Source of the DNA: Norana najaformis
Lineage: Eukaryota > Annelida > Clitellata > Crassiclitellata > Hormogastridae
Reading direction: 5' to 3'
NCBI GenBank assembly: GCA_964023275.1
Contig: OZ029913.1
Location: 44,390,476-44,454,475 of the forward strand
DNA length: 64,000 nt
A model generated the notes under the pieces. It worked only from the letters and a program-made list of their open reading frames with translations. It ran no database searches and was not told where the DNA came from. Position numbers and translations under genes: made by a program. Positions 10,700 through 20,887 of the stretch are shown piece after piece. Each line of letters begins with the position of its first letter. The stretch's first letter is position 1.

Positions 10700-11030
10700 T
10701 GAAAGTGTTATTATCATAATGTACAAGGCAACAATCGATTGTCACTTCAAGTGAAATCATTGTCAACAAGTTACAACAAGGTCATTTTAAAATAAGGTCA
10801 TAATGTAAAGCTAATATTATATTCAGATCCATATTAATGGTTGTGCTATATTACAGTTTACTGATAATGTTATAAGATACAGATTCATATTTCTGTGTAA
10901 CAGCATGCATTACAAATGTGCTTAATAATAATAAAACAAAAATCTTACAGAACCCTCTTAAAGAAGATGCTTAGGTTGCATGGCTACTTTTTGAAGGCCA
11001 CACACTAATTACACTAAGAAGAGGAGGCAA
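10700..11030. other. Intron with LINE-tail trace
   Basis: AT-rich intron. The phrase tatcataatgtacaaggcaa and the following cacttcaagtgaaat match the LINE 3' end in reverse. Nothing else is recognised. Confidence 0.45.
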
Positions 11031-11039
11031 AAGGCATGA

Positions 11040-13440
11040 CATGGCACATATAATAAAGAAAAGGGTGAAGATCTTTCAGTCTGAATTGGCAACAGGAGTC
11101 CCTTTATCAAAACCAGCAAATGGGTCAGTGCCCTTTCATAAATGCCCAAAAAATGGTCAGACACCAACAGAATTGCACAGGCAGTTTCTCCGAAGCTGGA
11201 GATGGCAACATCCGTACTGCAGTTCGGATCCTCTGCTTGAGCGATTATCTGATCCAGGCTGATTCACAGTTCTTGGAAGACCTTCGCAACAAGAATCTTC
11301 CTCCTCAGGACATGTAAAAAAAATCATGTCCACCGTCAAATTCACTCACCTTCCGGATAATGAAGGGCAAAGCGATGCACACAATTCGCTCTTTCCCAGC
11401 CTGGTCAGCTGGGGACCTGATGGGATATGCCCCAACACATACTAGAAATGGTAAACTACGGGGAGGTTGGGAGTGCGCTCCTCTCATCACTCACCACCTT
11501 AATAAATATCTTGTTCGTGGCCATCTGCCCAGAGATTATTACAACCCTCTTGTTTGGAGGTTCCCTCTTTGCCACAAGACGAAATTTGGCAGTCTTTGCC
11601 CCATTGCAGTGAGCTGCTGCTTATGTTGCCTGGCATTCAAATGCACAAATGCCTTTGTTCTCACATGGCTGTCTAATTACTTTGCACCTTTGCAGTTTGA
11701 TGCTGGTACACAGGGAGGCTGTGAGGTTGCTGCACATGCCATTAGATGCTTTTTGGCAGATCTTTCCAAGGTGCAGTCTTGGGCAAACTGGACTTTACAC
11801 ATGCTTTCAATAGCCTCAGCCGATCAAGCATCCTGGAAGCTCTGTCCGAACAAATCCCTGAACTCTACTCAAACTGTTACTTAGCTTAGAGTAAACCTTT
11901 TATTCTTAAATATAGTGATTACTATCTCCAGTCCCAGTCTGGCCTCCAACAAGGATTCCTCTAGGACCTCTCCTATTCTTTCTCCCTATTCAGACTGTCT
12001 AGACTAGTCTCCTCCTTGTATTGGTTACCTAGACGACCTAACTTTAGGTGGTACTGAGCCACAATGATCACGGATGACCAGGTCATCATCAGTGGGGCAT
12101 GTGAAATGAGTCTGGCACACAACTTTGCCAAACGTGAGAATATATACACTCACGAAATTGACCTGCTGCCACCGCTTGACATTTTCACAATAACACCCCT
12201 TTATGATGCATTCCTCCTTGGAGCACTTCTCTCAACATGCACAGCTCTCGACGCTGCTCTGTAGATGCACTGCACAGAGCTTTCAATTGGAATTCTACGG
12301 CTGCCCTTCATATCTAGGCATGATTCCATCATTTTATTTTGCAGTTCTTTTGGTTTGCCTTCTCTCCTTCATACCCTTAACTGTTTTCCTTGTATGGGAA
12401 ACTCAAGCCTACTCCGGTTTGACCAGATAATAATGCACCCAGGTCTAGTTAACATCGTCAATCTGGACTTCACTGATTGCAACTGGGCTCAAGCCACTCT
12501 GCATATCAGGAATGGGGGTCGTGGCATCCATCGCGTGTCCTCGCTGGCATTGCCCGCCTTTTGGCTTCTGTCGCAGGCATCGCATCTTTGCAAGCCTCCA
12601 TCCTGTCCAACTGCGCTGTGCCCTGAAATTGTTCTCATTATGGCTTGAGAACAGTGGCTAACTGAATCGGGTGTTTCTCTCCTGGGAGAAAACTGCTATA
12701 ACCAAACTGCCTGGGACTGCCCATTCATTTTAAAAGGCCTGGCAGCCTGTAACTGATTACCACCAAGGCAAGCTGAAGGTAGTTGCCTCGCTGCATGCAC
12801 ATGATTGGCTCCTCGCTCATCCCATCATAAGTGCTTGCAGTCTGAGGCTTGATGACAAGGCAGTTTGTGTTGCAACAGGCCTGCACCTTTGGGCTGACTT
12901 GTGCCCTGCATGGTTGCCCTTGTGAAGCAATGGTTCAAGAGGATGGCTCACACAGCTCGTCATGCAGCCTTGTGCCAGGCTGGACTGCCATACACGCCTT
13001 ACTAAATGGCATCATCTGGTGTGGCCTCACAAAAACTGGCTTCCCTGCTACAAAGGAGCCAGCTGGAGTGCCAGGTCCAATGGCCAAAGTACCGATGGCA
13101 GGACTTTGATCCCTGGTAGAGCAGCAAATGCCTAGCCTGGAATGCCACTGTTATTTACGCCATACCAGAACCAAAACGCGTCAGATCAGCTAAGGCCGCA
13201 GGTGCGGCCACTTAGATAGCAGTTGAAAGAAAAATATCACCAACAATCTTTCATCATTCTGCTTGTGACCTTGGCCTTTAAAACTCTGGGCCCAATAAAT
13301 CAAGATGGCCTTGCTTTCGTCAAGAGTCTCAGCTATCCCCTTGAACAGCTATCGGGAGATAATAAGGAAACTACAGTGCTTATCTATGGCCATCCAGTGC
13401 TTCAAAGCAGTTGCTTTTTTATGTGCCTTTTCCACTGAAG
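11040..13440 (+). pseudogene. Degenerate non-LTR retrotransposon (reverse transcriptase remnants)
   Basis: Fragments in all three plus frames line up in order with a LINE polymerase. FGGSLFATRR and PIAV are in the fingers; ADLSKVQSWANW lies before an FN(S/A) box; TEPTMITDDQ follows a decayed active-site region; SSFGLPSLLHTL and SSLALPAFWLL are thumb-like segments; HDWLLAHPI and a C-terminal GPINQDGLAF follow. Many stops and frameshifts show that it is long dead. It sits in the intron between the two TAX1BP1-like exons, on the opposite strand to that gene. The assignment rests on recalled family patterns. Confidence 0.75.
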
Positions 13441-13752
13441 AACCATCAGCAAAGATTAACCTTCCCAGTATAATATTCCCATAAATTTTGTAATCCTGAA
13501 GGATCATATGTATCTTGGGTAAAAAAATAAATACTAATAATAATGAGGATTCAGTGTAGTTTTGACTGGCACAATTCTCCAGTTGATATGATTCTAGAGG
13601 CATCAGATTAGTCTTATTCTAACCGGATGAATCAGACTCAGATGAATCTGATGCATTAGATTAGTTAGTTAGCTATCAAGACACTTAACATAATGCCTAG
13701 TAATCACCTCACTTCAGTGCTGTGACTAAAATACTCTAGTTAGATTAAACGT

Positions 13753-14021
13753 AATATTATTCCAACCAGATGCAACAGATTCAGATGAATCTAGATGAAT
13801 CAGATTAATTTTATATTTTATTCCAACTTTAAGGGATCATGTTTATCTTATTCTCACAATTCTGCCACATATTAAAAATGAAAATTCAACTAATATTATT
13901 CCAACCAGATGCAACAGATTCAGATGAATCAGATTAATTTTATATTTTATTCCAACTTTAAGGGATCATGTTTATCTTATTCTCGCAATTCTGCCACATA
14001 TTAAAAATGAAAATTCAACTA
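13753..14021 (+). repeat. Tandem duplication, about 135-base unit
   Basis: Two near-identical copies (13753-13891 and 13892-14021) both begin aatattattccaaccagatg and end aaaattcaact. The first has about 9 extra bases in a gatgaatcta motif. Confidence 0.9.
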
Positions 14022-14745
14022 CAGGTATTTTAGGTATACAGACAGTTTCAGAGAACTTTCTCTCAAACCAAACCTGCAATGCTAAGTGTGCATGTTCACA
14101 GTTTTCAATAATTTTTTAATAATAGAAGTATGTTTGTAAACGTCTTGGAACTGTAACTGCTCTGTCTGCTACAAGCATACTACAGAAAAGGTACAAGGTC
14201 TAAAAATCAAGCTTAAAAATGACATGGTCTGAACATGACAATGCAAAAAAACAAGGTCCAAAAATTGCAAGATCCAAAATACTTGTAGGTTAATGGCTCT
14301 ATTTCATACAGAACTAGCTACTACATTTTGCTAAATTTTTATAAAGAAGCATGGTTGACACACCATATAGCTAAAAAATATGTCAGACAGAGCTAAGTAT
14401 TTTATATTTTCTGAAACTTGACTACAAAATGAAGTTATGTGTAAAGTTTCATTTTTCTACATGGAACAGCTAATGAATAACAGTGACTGGGAAATGTAAA
14501 CAACCGTAATAAAGCAACAGCACTGAAAATTGGACTACCCTAGGTGTGCTGTAAACCTCATATCTCAGTAACAACTACATATTAAGGTCTGAAACTTTGC
14601 AAACTTTCATGATACATATTTATATACAAATATACATGTATGTATATATCAAAATCTGAGATGGTGAGGTGGGAACCACAGGTTGAGTTGACACAGAATG
14701 ACCCTGTATGAAAATCAATTTTTTATACACCAAATAAAAATATAG
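14022..14745. other. Intron, nothing recognised
   Basis: AT-rich intronic sequence of the TAX1BP1-like gene. I see no exon or mobile element. Confidence 0.5.
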
Positions 14746-14749
14746 AAAA

Positions 14750-14975
14750 GTCCCAGAATCATACCGGGAATGAAAATAAGTTTTTTAATTAAAATAAACA
14801 AAACATTGCAAAAAACTAACAAAATAATACCAGGAATGTAAATAGTCTTTTTTATATAAAGGAACAAAAAATATCAATTGCAAACAAATTCCATAATACT
14901 GGGAACAAAAACAAGCTTTTTAAATAAACAAACATTGCTAAAAAGGCAAAAATCATACCGGGAAAAACTCAAAAC
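14750..14975 (-). repeat. About 65-base tandem array built on the SKICH exon end
   Basis: The motif at the exon/intron boundary (ataccggga on the plus strand at 14955, that is, the exon end and donor on the minus strand) recurs near 14761, 14825 and 14893 with variants (ataccgggaatg, ataccaggaatg, atactgggaac). Each is followed by a similar A/T-rich stretch containing acaaacattgc or a variant. Four units run from inside the intron up to the exon. Confidence 0.65.
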
Positions 14976-15258
14976 TTTTTCCCTTGACATAATCTGGTGG
15001 CAAAGGTGACCAGTCATAGTAGACGTAGTCTGATTGGGAGCGCCACCCAACTTTGTAGAGGCCAACCCAATCACGGCTGCCCACTTCAAGAGATCCGTTG
15101 ACATAATTTGTACAGTGGACGTCTACTCCAACTGGGTAAGTCTCCTCCACATTCCGGAAGATCACCTGGACCTGGCTGGTTTTGCTAAATTTCATTGATG
15201 CTGTGGCCATGGTGGGATCAAGGTTTACTGAAACATCCATTACAGTCACCCGCTCAAC
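14959..15258 (-). CDS. TAX1BP1/CALCOCO-like gene, SKICH-domain exon
   Basis: Read on the minus strand from ATG 15240, the exon gives 94 codons with the SKICH fold signature: VIFRNVEETYPVGVDVHC, then DWVGLYKVGW, then YVYYDWSPLPPDYVKGK. SKICH domains recruit partners in autophagy receptors and co-activators (TAX1BP1, NDP52/CALCOCO2, CALCOCO1). The exon follows ttttaaaag and ends before gtatga. The 18 bases before the ATG would be 5' UTR. Nothing downstream of the exon at 10405 survives in the window, so this may be a gene fragment. Within the family I cannot say which member it is. Confidence 0.9.
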
Positions 15259-15499
15259 TTTTAAAACAAAAGAACAAAAGAATAATAACAATGCATGAAT
15301 CTAGAAATTTAATATAATACCTCACAAAAGTACTGCCTATGCTAGCCTAAGTGATATTAAAGTTCGTTTAGAACAAAAGGTTCATCAGTAAGCAAAAAAT
15401 GCTCACATGGTGGGCACTGAACACATAAAGATCCCAACAAATGGATTCCCATCCAGAGTTGCCTTGGTAGCAAGCAAGGTATTTAAGTGTGAGGAATAA

Positions 15500-15830
15500 T
15501 TGATTTTTGTTTTGTCTGATAGAAGGGTTCTGTCTAGTATATCTGTTTCTCTGGCTGTGTCTCTCTCTGCCTGGCTGCATCCATCTCTGTCCACTCTCTG
15601 CCAGTTCATGCCCACACTCTGTATGATATCAGCTTGTCTGTTACTATGTGTCTGGCTTTTTGTGCCTGTCAGTCACTTATCTGTCTTTCTGATTGTCTAC
15701 ACCTGTCTGTCTGTCACTCTGCCTACCACTCTGTCTGCCTGTGTCAATTTCTCTGTCTGTGTCTCTCATTTTGCTTCTCTGATTGTCTATATCTACCTGT
15801 AGCTGCCTGTGTCAATTTCTCGGCCCCAAA
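15500..15830 (+). repeat. Degenerate (CTGT)n microsatellite
   Basis: A run of ctgtctgtctgtcactctgcc-type sequence. Open frames here are artefacts of the repeat. Confidence 0.85.
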
Positions 15831-16003
15831 TCTGTCACTGCACTGGTTCCTCCTCCTATTTCGTATACGATTCCTCGCTCAGTCGATGGACATATGGCGT
15901 GTTAACAAATGCATTACTTACTACTTACTCCTATTTCTGTCACCATGTGTCCATGTCCATACCATTTACTTGCAAGCACCTAAGCAGTACGCAGGCACTG
16001 CGT

Positions 16004-16035
16004 ACTTCCTATCTCCGCTGTGTATTCGGCCTGGT
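16004..16035. repeat. 32-base match to the P-like element end
   Basis: These 32 bases are identical to 16360-16391 and to the matching positions in element 2 (20164-20195), just inside the left inverted repeat of the P-like elements, but here there is no inverted repeat around them. The stretch overlaps what could be the promoter of the minus-strand TAX1BP1-like gene: cgccattttg (YY1-like in reverse) follows directly. Confidence 0.75.
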
Positions 16036-16688
16036 CGCCATTTTGATTAGGTCAACAACCTGGATCGAATAGCATGGAAACCATTGAGCAAACAGTAACA
16101 ATCTGGATCGTTGGGCTTGAAAAACTGATCTTTAGCTCAAGGACAATTAAAAGAAACAAAAGCATGATAAGGAAATTAGTCGTTATGAACGTCTGTTCAT
16201 AGTAAGCTGGCATTAAAAACCGACATACACAGCCATAAACGTCAACTACACACCCGATGAGAAATGGCGCAAGCGATTAAATTAATAAATTCTAAAATTC
16301 TGAGTCGTAATATTTAATAGTTTGATCAAAGATCTTAGAGTCTTAGACTAAGATATGACACTTCCTATCTCCGCTGTGTATTCGGCCTGGTGGTGGTCAA
16401 ATGTACGCAAACCGTGGCGCCACGTAGTGATTGGATTGATAGCTTCTTAGCAAAGATAGACGCGGCATTTCACTACTATAATACTGTAAGACAAATAATG
16501 TAGCCTATTGGTAAGCGTTCTCGGCCTGAAATTTTGATATACAAGTAAAGTGAATAATTTTTTTATTGCAAATAAAATTCACTCACAGTTTACATAATTC
16601 AAGTATACGTAATTAAGAACATCAACATTGAACTACATGTATGGAGTTGAGCAGTATTACACAAAGATCTTTGGTTTCACATTTATCT

Positions 16689-19600
16689 TCAGTAAAGAAA
16701 CAATGTCAACAATAAAGCCTCAGAAGTCTGTATCCATGACCAAACCAACATAAGGCAGACAAATGAAAAAAATAAATTGAACTGCTTACTCATGCAAAAT
16801 TTTTTTGCTTTACGATTGCGCTTAAGCTTAAGTTTGCAGGAGTTTTGAAGTTGCTGGTTAAGAATTTTGATCTTACTGTAGATTCGAACCGTCATGTACA
16901 ATTTCATCATGTATTTCAGCCGGGCACCACATGTTGCTGATCCACATGCAGCAATATCTAAATTCTTTTGGGCAAATAAGCACAGTCGTTTTAATATACC
17001 AAAACTATGCTGCAATTTGTCAAATGAATTCTGAAACAGTTTTTCCAAGTCCCTGGTGAAAGCCAAAAACGGCATGGATGGGTAAACTAAACAACCAGTG
17101 CTTTAAATGCCTTTAGCTGTAAGAAAGGAAACTGAGGACAAGACAAGTGTACACTTGTGTACAAATCACTGCATGTTTGGCACATGCCAGATCCATCATT
17201 AAAGCCACACTTTCTTAAGATAAAGCCACTCATATATGCCAAGACACTGTCAACCTCCAGTGGCAAATCAGGAATATCTGATATATTTTGAAGGTCAAAG
17301 TCATCTTCACATGTCATTTCACAAGTGATCTCATGATTAATATGTGAAGCGGAAGCATTGTGTTCATCATCATGTAACCTGGACTTCAAAAGATTCGACA
17401 ATGACGACATATCTATAAGCACATCATCTATATCATTTTCACAGTTTCGTCCACAATTATCAACAAACAATTAATTTTATCAACAGCGATATATCTAAAA
17501 TTGGAACGAAATTCTGTGACATCAGGATTGTCCCTGTGTCCTCCACAACCACGGATTGTTGAAAAAAATTCTCAATGCAGTCCTGGTTTAACCGAGATGT
17601 CAACAAGAACTTATATTTGTTCTCTGCATATAAATTTTTCCACAGTTCAATAATGGACTTTAATGTAATCTGCCAGCCTAAAATGCAGGGCAGTACATTC
17701 TTTGATCTGGCAGGTTTTAAGTCTTGCAAGTAAGCCAATATGTCTTGGAAGATCACATCATGACCCCTGCCATTAGAAACCGCATGCCCCATGGGTTGCG
17801 AACTCTTTATTGTTCGGCTATTACAAGCGTTAAAAATCTTATCAAACTTATCAATGAATTTTGCAGTATGTTCTGCATCTCTATCCAACGTTCCAAGGTG
17901 ACAAAGTGTTTGAATGCCTGCTGCCACAGAGTGACTAAGAACTTGCGCTGCAAGATTGACATGCATGCTAGTAAATACAGGCATATCAAGATGCTTATCT
18001 GTCAGACGAGGTGCCATTCTAATGGGCAGGTTTCTGACAAATGCATAAAATTCTGACACATGCTTCCAACACAAATTTTGCCTATTTTCTCCAGAACCCC
18101 ATACAAAGTCATGTTTTTTAAAGTTGTTTCGAATGTTTTTAAGCAAATGTGGGGGATCGTAGATCACATACACTTTTTTGCAACCACGAAACAGAAATGG
18201 TTGAGAAACAGAAACGTTTTCTAATATTTCTAAATGGCATCTGTTTGTGGGCCCCTGATCACATATAACAGCTTTAGGAAATAAATGCATTTCTTCCAAC
18301 TTTGCCAGACAATCATGCAAAAGGCTGTACAAAATAGTTGGTTTGATAGACCCACTTACAAGAAAGTAAGCAAGAGGCTGCTTCCATTTCACAGAAATTC
18401 CACGCAACATAAATACAAGAACATGGTCTGCTGTATGCTGAGTAGTTCCAAACACACCAAAATCCTCAAAACCTTCTATACAATCCCGTTCCCTGTTGTA
18501 TATCAATTTCTGCTTTAATGCCATTTCAACAAAAATTAGCACACAGTCTTTAGTCTTCTCAGAGGCTTGCTGCATCTTTATTTTTAGAGTACCAAAAAAT
18601 TGCTTGCTAAAGCCGGGATAAAGGTTGCAATTTTGGAGCGTTCGCTGCAAAGTCCTTTTGGATGGCATACAGAAAATATTTTGCAACAGCTTATAAGATT
18701 TTCTGCTTTGATAAAATACAGACATTGCAAACATTTTTTCATTAACTGTCCAACATCTACCTTGTTTGGAAACAAGACACATATTGATCTGTGTCTTCAG
18801 AAAAGAGACAGTAGATGGTGGAAGATGGTTGCACAGTTCTGCTAACAAACGGTCACAGGAAGCAGCTTCTTGCTTCCGTGTCAAGACACTGTTGCATTTT
18901 GATGTACTTTCCCGTCTGTCTCCTCAGTCGAGTTCATAGTCTGACAATTTCATTCTTAAGTTTCTTCTTTTCTGAACAGTTACTTGACGACCTCGTGGAG
19001 CAACCTTCAGACTGGTCATTTAGAAGTTCCAGGTTAGCAGATGATGAAATAGGCAAAACACTATTGACAGCCACAGCTGCAGAAAGAGACTCTTCCACAG
19101 CAAGAACTTCATCACTGTCCTTGTGTTCATTAGGAACATTTTTGAGCAGCTGTAATTTGCTGCTTTTGACAGAAACATTTGACTTTGGTGTATGCCTGAT
19201 AATGTGTCGTCGTTTTTGTGTGATCGATGATGGCTTCTTTGGAATATCAAACAGTGTTAGATCTGCATTCCATATAAGCTTGTCATGTTTGGTGTTCATG
19301 AGCTGTGAATCTTCAAAATGCCAACTGCACAGTCGGAAGGTTTAATTCAGCACTTCAACACTTTTGCATTCCAGGTCCGAACGCCGCGTGTTGACTCTCC
19401 ACTTCTTACACCTGTTCTTATGTAATAAAACAGTAACAGCAGATAACTATTAATTTTCTACAATAAAATGTTGCCGGGCAAGTTATAAGCAAAAGTTACA
19501 TATTGATACGACATGGAAACAACCTAGGAAATAAGTCCAGAAAGAGATGCGTTCTTATACAAGATCTGAAAGCCAGAACAGACTTTGCACAGAGAACGTT

Positions 19601-20001
19601 TGCCGGTCGCCAACATCTCCAGTGATATTTTCGAAACAGAAACGTTTTCCAATGTTTCCAAATAGCACTGTTTGTGGGCCTCTGATCACGTATAACAGCT
19701 TTAGGAATGAAAAGCGGTGATTGATAGAAGAGTGTGATGTATTCGGGATTTTCTATACCGACAGGATGGCCTCGACCCTGTCCATCTTTCAATGGATCTA
19801 TCGTGTATGTATCGGGTATGTGATGTATGCTATGTGTATCACCGACAGCAGTCATCGAACATTTAATAATATAGTTTATACGTTACTTCGTACATACCTT
19901 TCACCATCTATCGGAAATCTAAATAGTGAAATCTTTTGGGCATTGTACGTCGTTACGCTGCAATTAACAGCACAACAGATCCCTACTGGCTTCGAAGCCA
20001 T
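16689..20001 (-). pseudogene. P-element-like THAP transposase, copy 1, inactive
   Basis: Exon 1 (20001-19898) starts the THAP zinc finger (MASKPVGICCAVNCS, then FRFP). A gtatgt donor and a 486-base intron follow, and exon 2 begins at 19411. The C-terminal half of the THAP domain (LCSWHFEDSQ, then a TLFDIP box) is followed by a leucine-rich region and the RNase H-like core (VICDQGPTNR; ending near NQDCIENFF). Defects: a stop at 19342-19344; an 8-base deletion at about 18910 relative to copy 2; the first catalytic aspartate changed to valine at 18528-18530 (FVEMALK where copy 2 has FDEIALK); a seven-base A/T run at 17562-17568 one base short; and a further break near 17100. A CxxC-containing C-terminal part continues to about 16689. 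Confidence 0.9.
19630..19715 (-). repeat. Duplicated transposase fragment in the THAP intron (copy 1)
   Basis: On the minus strand this stretch matches the part of exon 2 around the second catalytic aspartate (about 18195-18285), with a peptide reading AVIRDQRPTNS where the gene has AVICDQGPTNR. It lies in the intron between the two THAP exons, in the same orientation as the gene. Copy 2 has the same fragment at about 22995-23085, so it is an ancestral feature of this family. Confidence 0.8.
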
Positions 20002-20505
20002 GTTTACAAACTCTATCAATCCAATCGTATGGTGGCGCCACACATCCCAAGGTAGGTGGTGTGTACATTCAGATACATTGAGTGTCATATCTTAGTCTAA
20101 GACTCTAAGATCTTTGGTTTGATTCTATTAGCAAAGATATTAGAGTCGTAGACTAAGATATGACACTTCCTATCTCCGCTGTGTATTCGGCCTGGTGGTG
20201 GTCAAATGTACGCAAACCGTGGCGCCACGTAGTGATTGGATTGATAGCTTCTTAGCAAAGATAGACGCGGCATTTCACTACTATATACGACAAATAATGT
20301 AGCCGATTGGTAAGCGCTCTCGGCCTGAAATTTGGAAATACAAGTAAAGTGAATAATTTTTTTATTGCAAATAAAATTCACTCACAGTTTATACAATTCA
20401 AATATACATAATTAAGAACATTAACATTGAACTATGTGTCTGCAGCTGATCAGTATTACACAAAGGTCTTTGACTTCACATTTATCTTCAGTAAAGAAAC
20501 AATGT

Positions 20506-20875
20506 ACTGCTATAGACGAATATTACATCTGAATTGGACAATGAAGGTAACAAATACGGAGGTCCGAAGAAGACTGAGCATAGAAGAAGATCTAATACAA
20601 GTAATAATGGGAAGGAAATTACGCTTGTTTGGACATATATGCAGGATGCATGACAGTAGAAAAATAAAAAGCGTGATGATGGGAATTATGGACGGAAATG
20701 GGAGACGAGGAAGACCTAACAGGGAGTGGACAGATGATATAAGGGATTGGTGTAAGCAAGACTTGCACACCTTGATAAGAACAGCACAAGATCGGGAACT
20801 GTGGAGACAAGTGACATTGCATGCAGTGGACACCTACGGGCTCTCGGCCCATGGATCATGATGATGATGATGATG
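20506..20875 (+). mobile_element. 5'-truncated LINE insertion ending in (ATG)n
   Basis: A 370-base block is flanked by a 13-base direct repeat aaagaaacaatgt (20493-20505 and 20876-20888) and is absent from copy 1. It encodes the C-terminal end of a non-LTR polymerase (LRLFGHICRMHDSRK, GRRGRPNREWTDD, DRELWRQVTLHA) and ends in a gatgatgatgatg tail. Target duplication, 5' truncation and a simple 3' tail fit target-primed retrotransposition. Confidence 0.92.
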
Positions 20876-20887
20876 AAAGAAACAATG

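Larger units (their letters stand above)
16327..20116 (-). mobile_element. P-element/THAP9-like transposon, copy 1
   Basis: The 3790-base element is bounded by perfect 36-base inverted repeats (left end caaagatcttagag; the right end is its complement). Flanking 7-base direct repeats GTTTGAT lie at 16320-16326 and 20117-20123. Subterminal inverted copies of gtggcgccac and gattggattgatag lie inside each end (about 16414 and about 20033), reminiscent of the internal repeats of P elements. It carries a two-exon transposase gene on the minus strand (separate entry). Confidence 0.93.

Noticed and set aside
10405-15258. CRISPR-like reading of the regularly spaced tandem repeats
   Set aside because: Units are contiguous, diverged and in a eukaryotic intron; there are no spacers.
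16320-16327. 8-bp target duplication for the P-like elements
   Set aside because: Extending to 8 bases fails at both insertions; only 7 bases match on each side.
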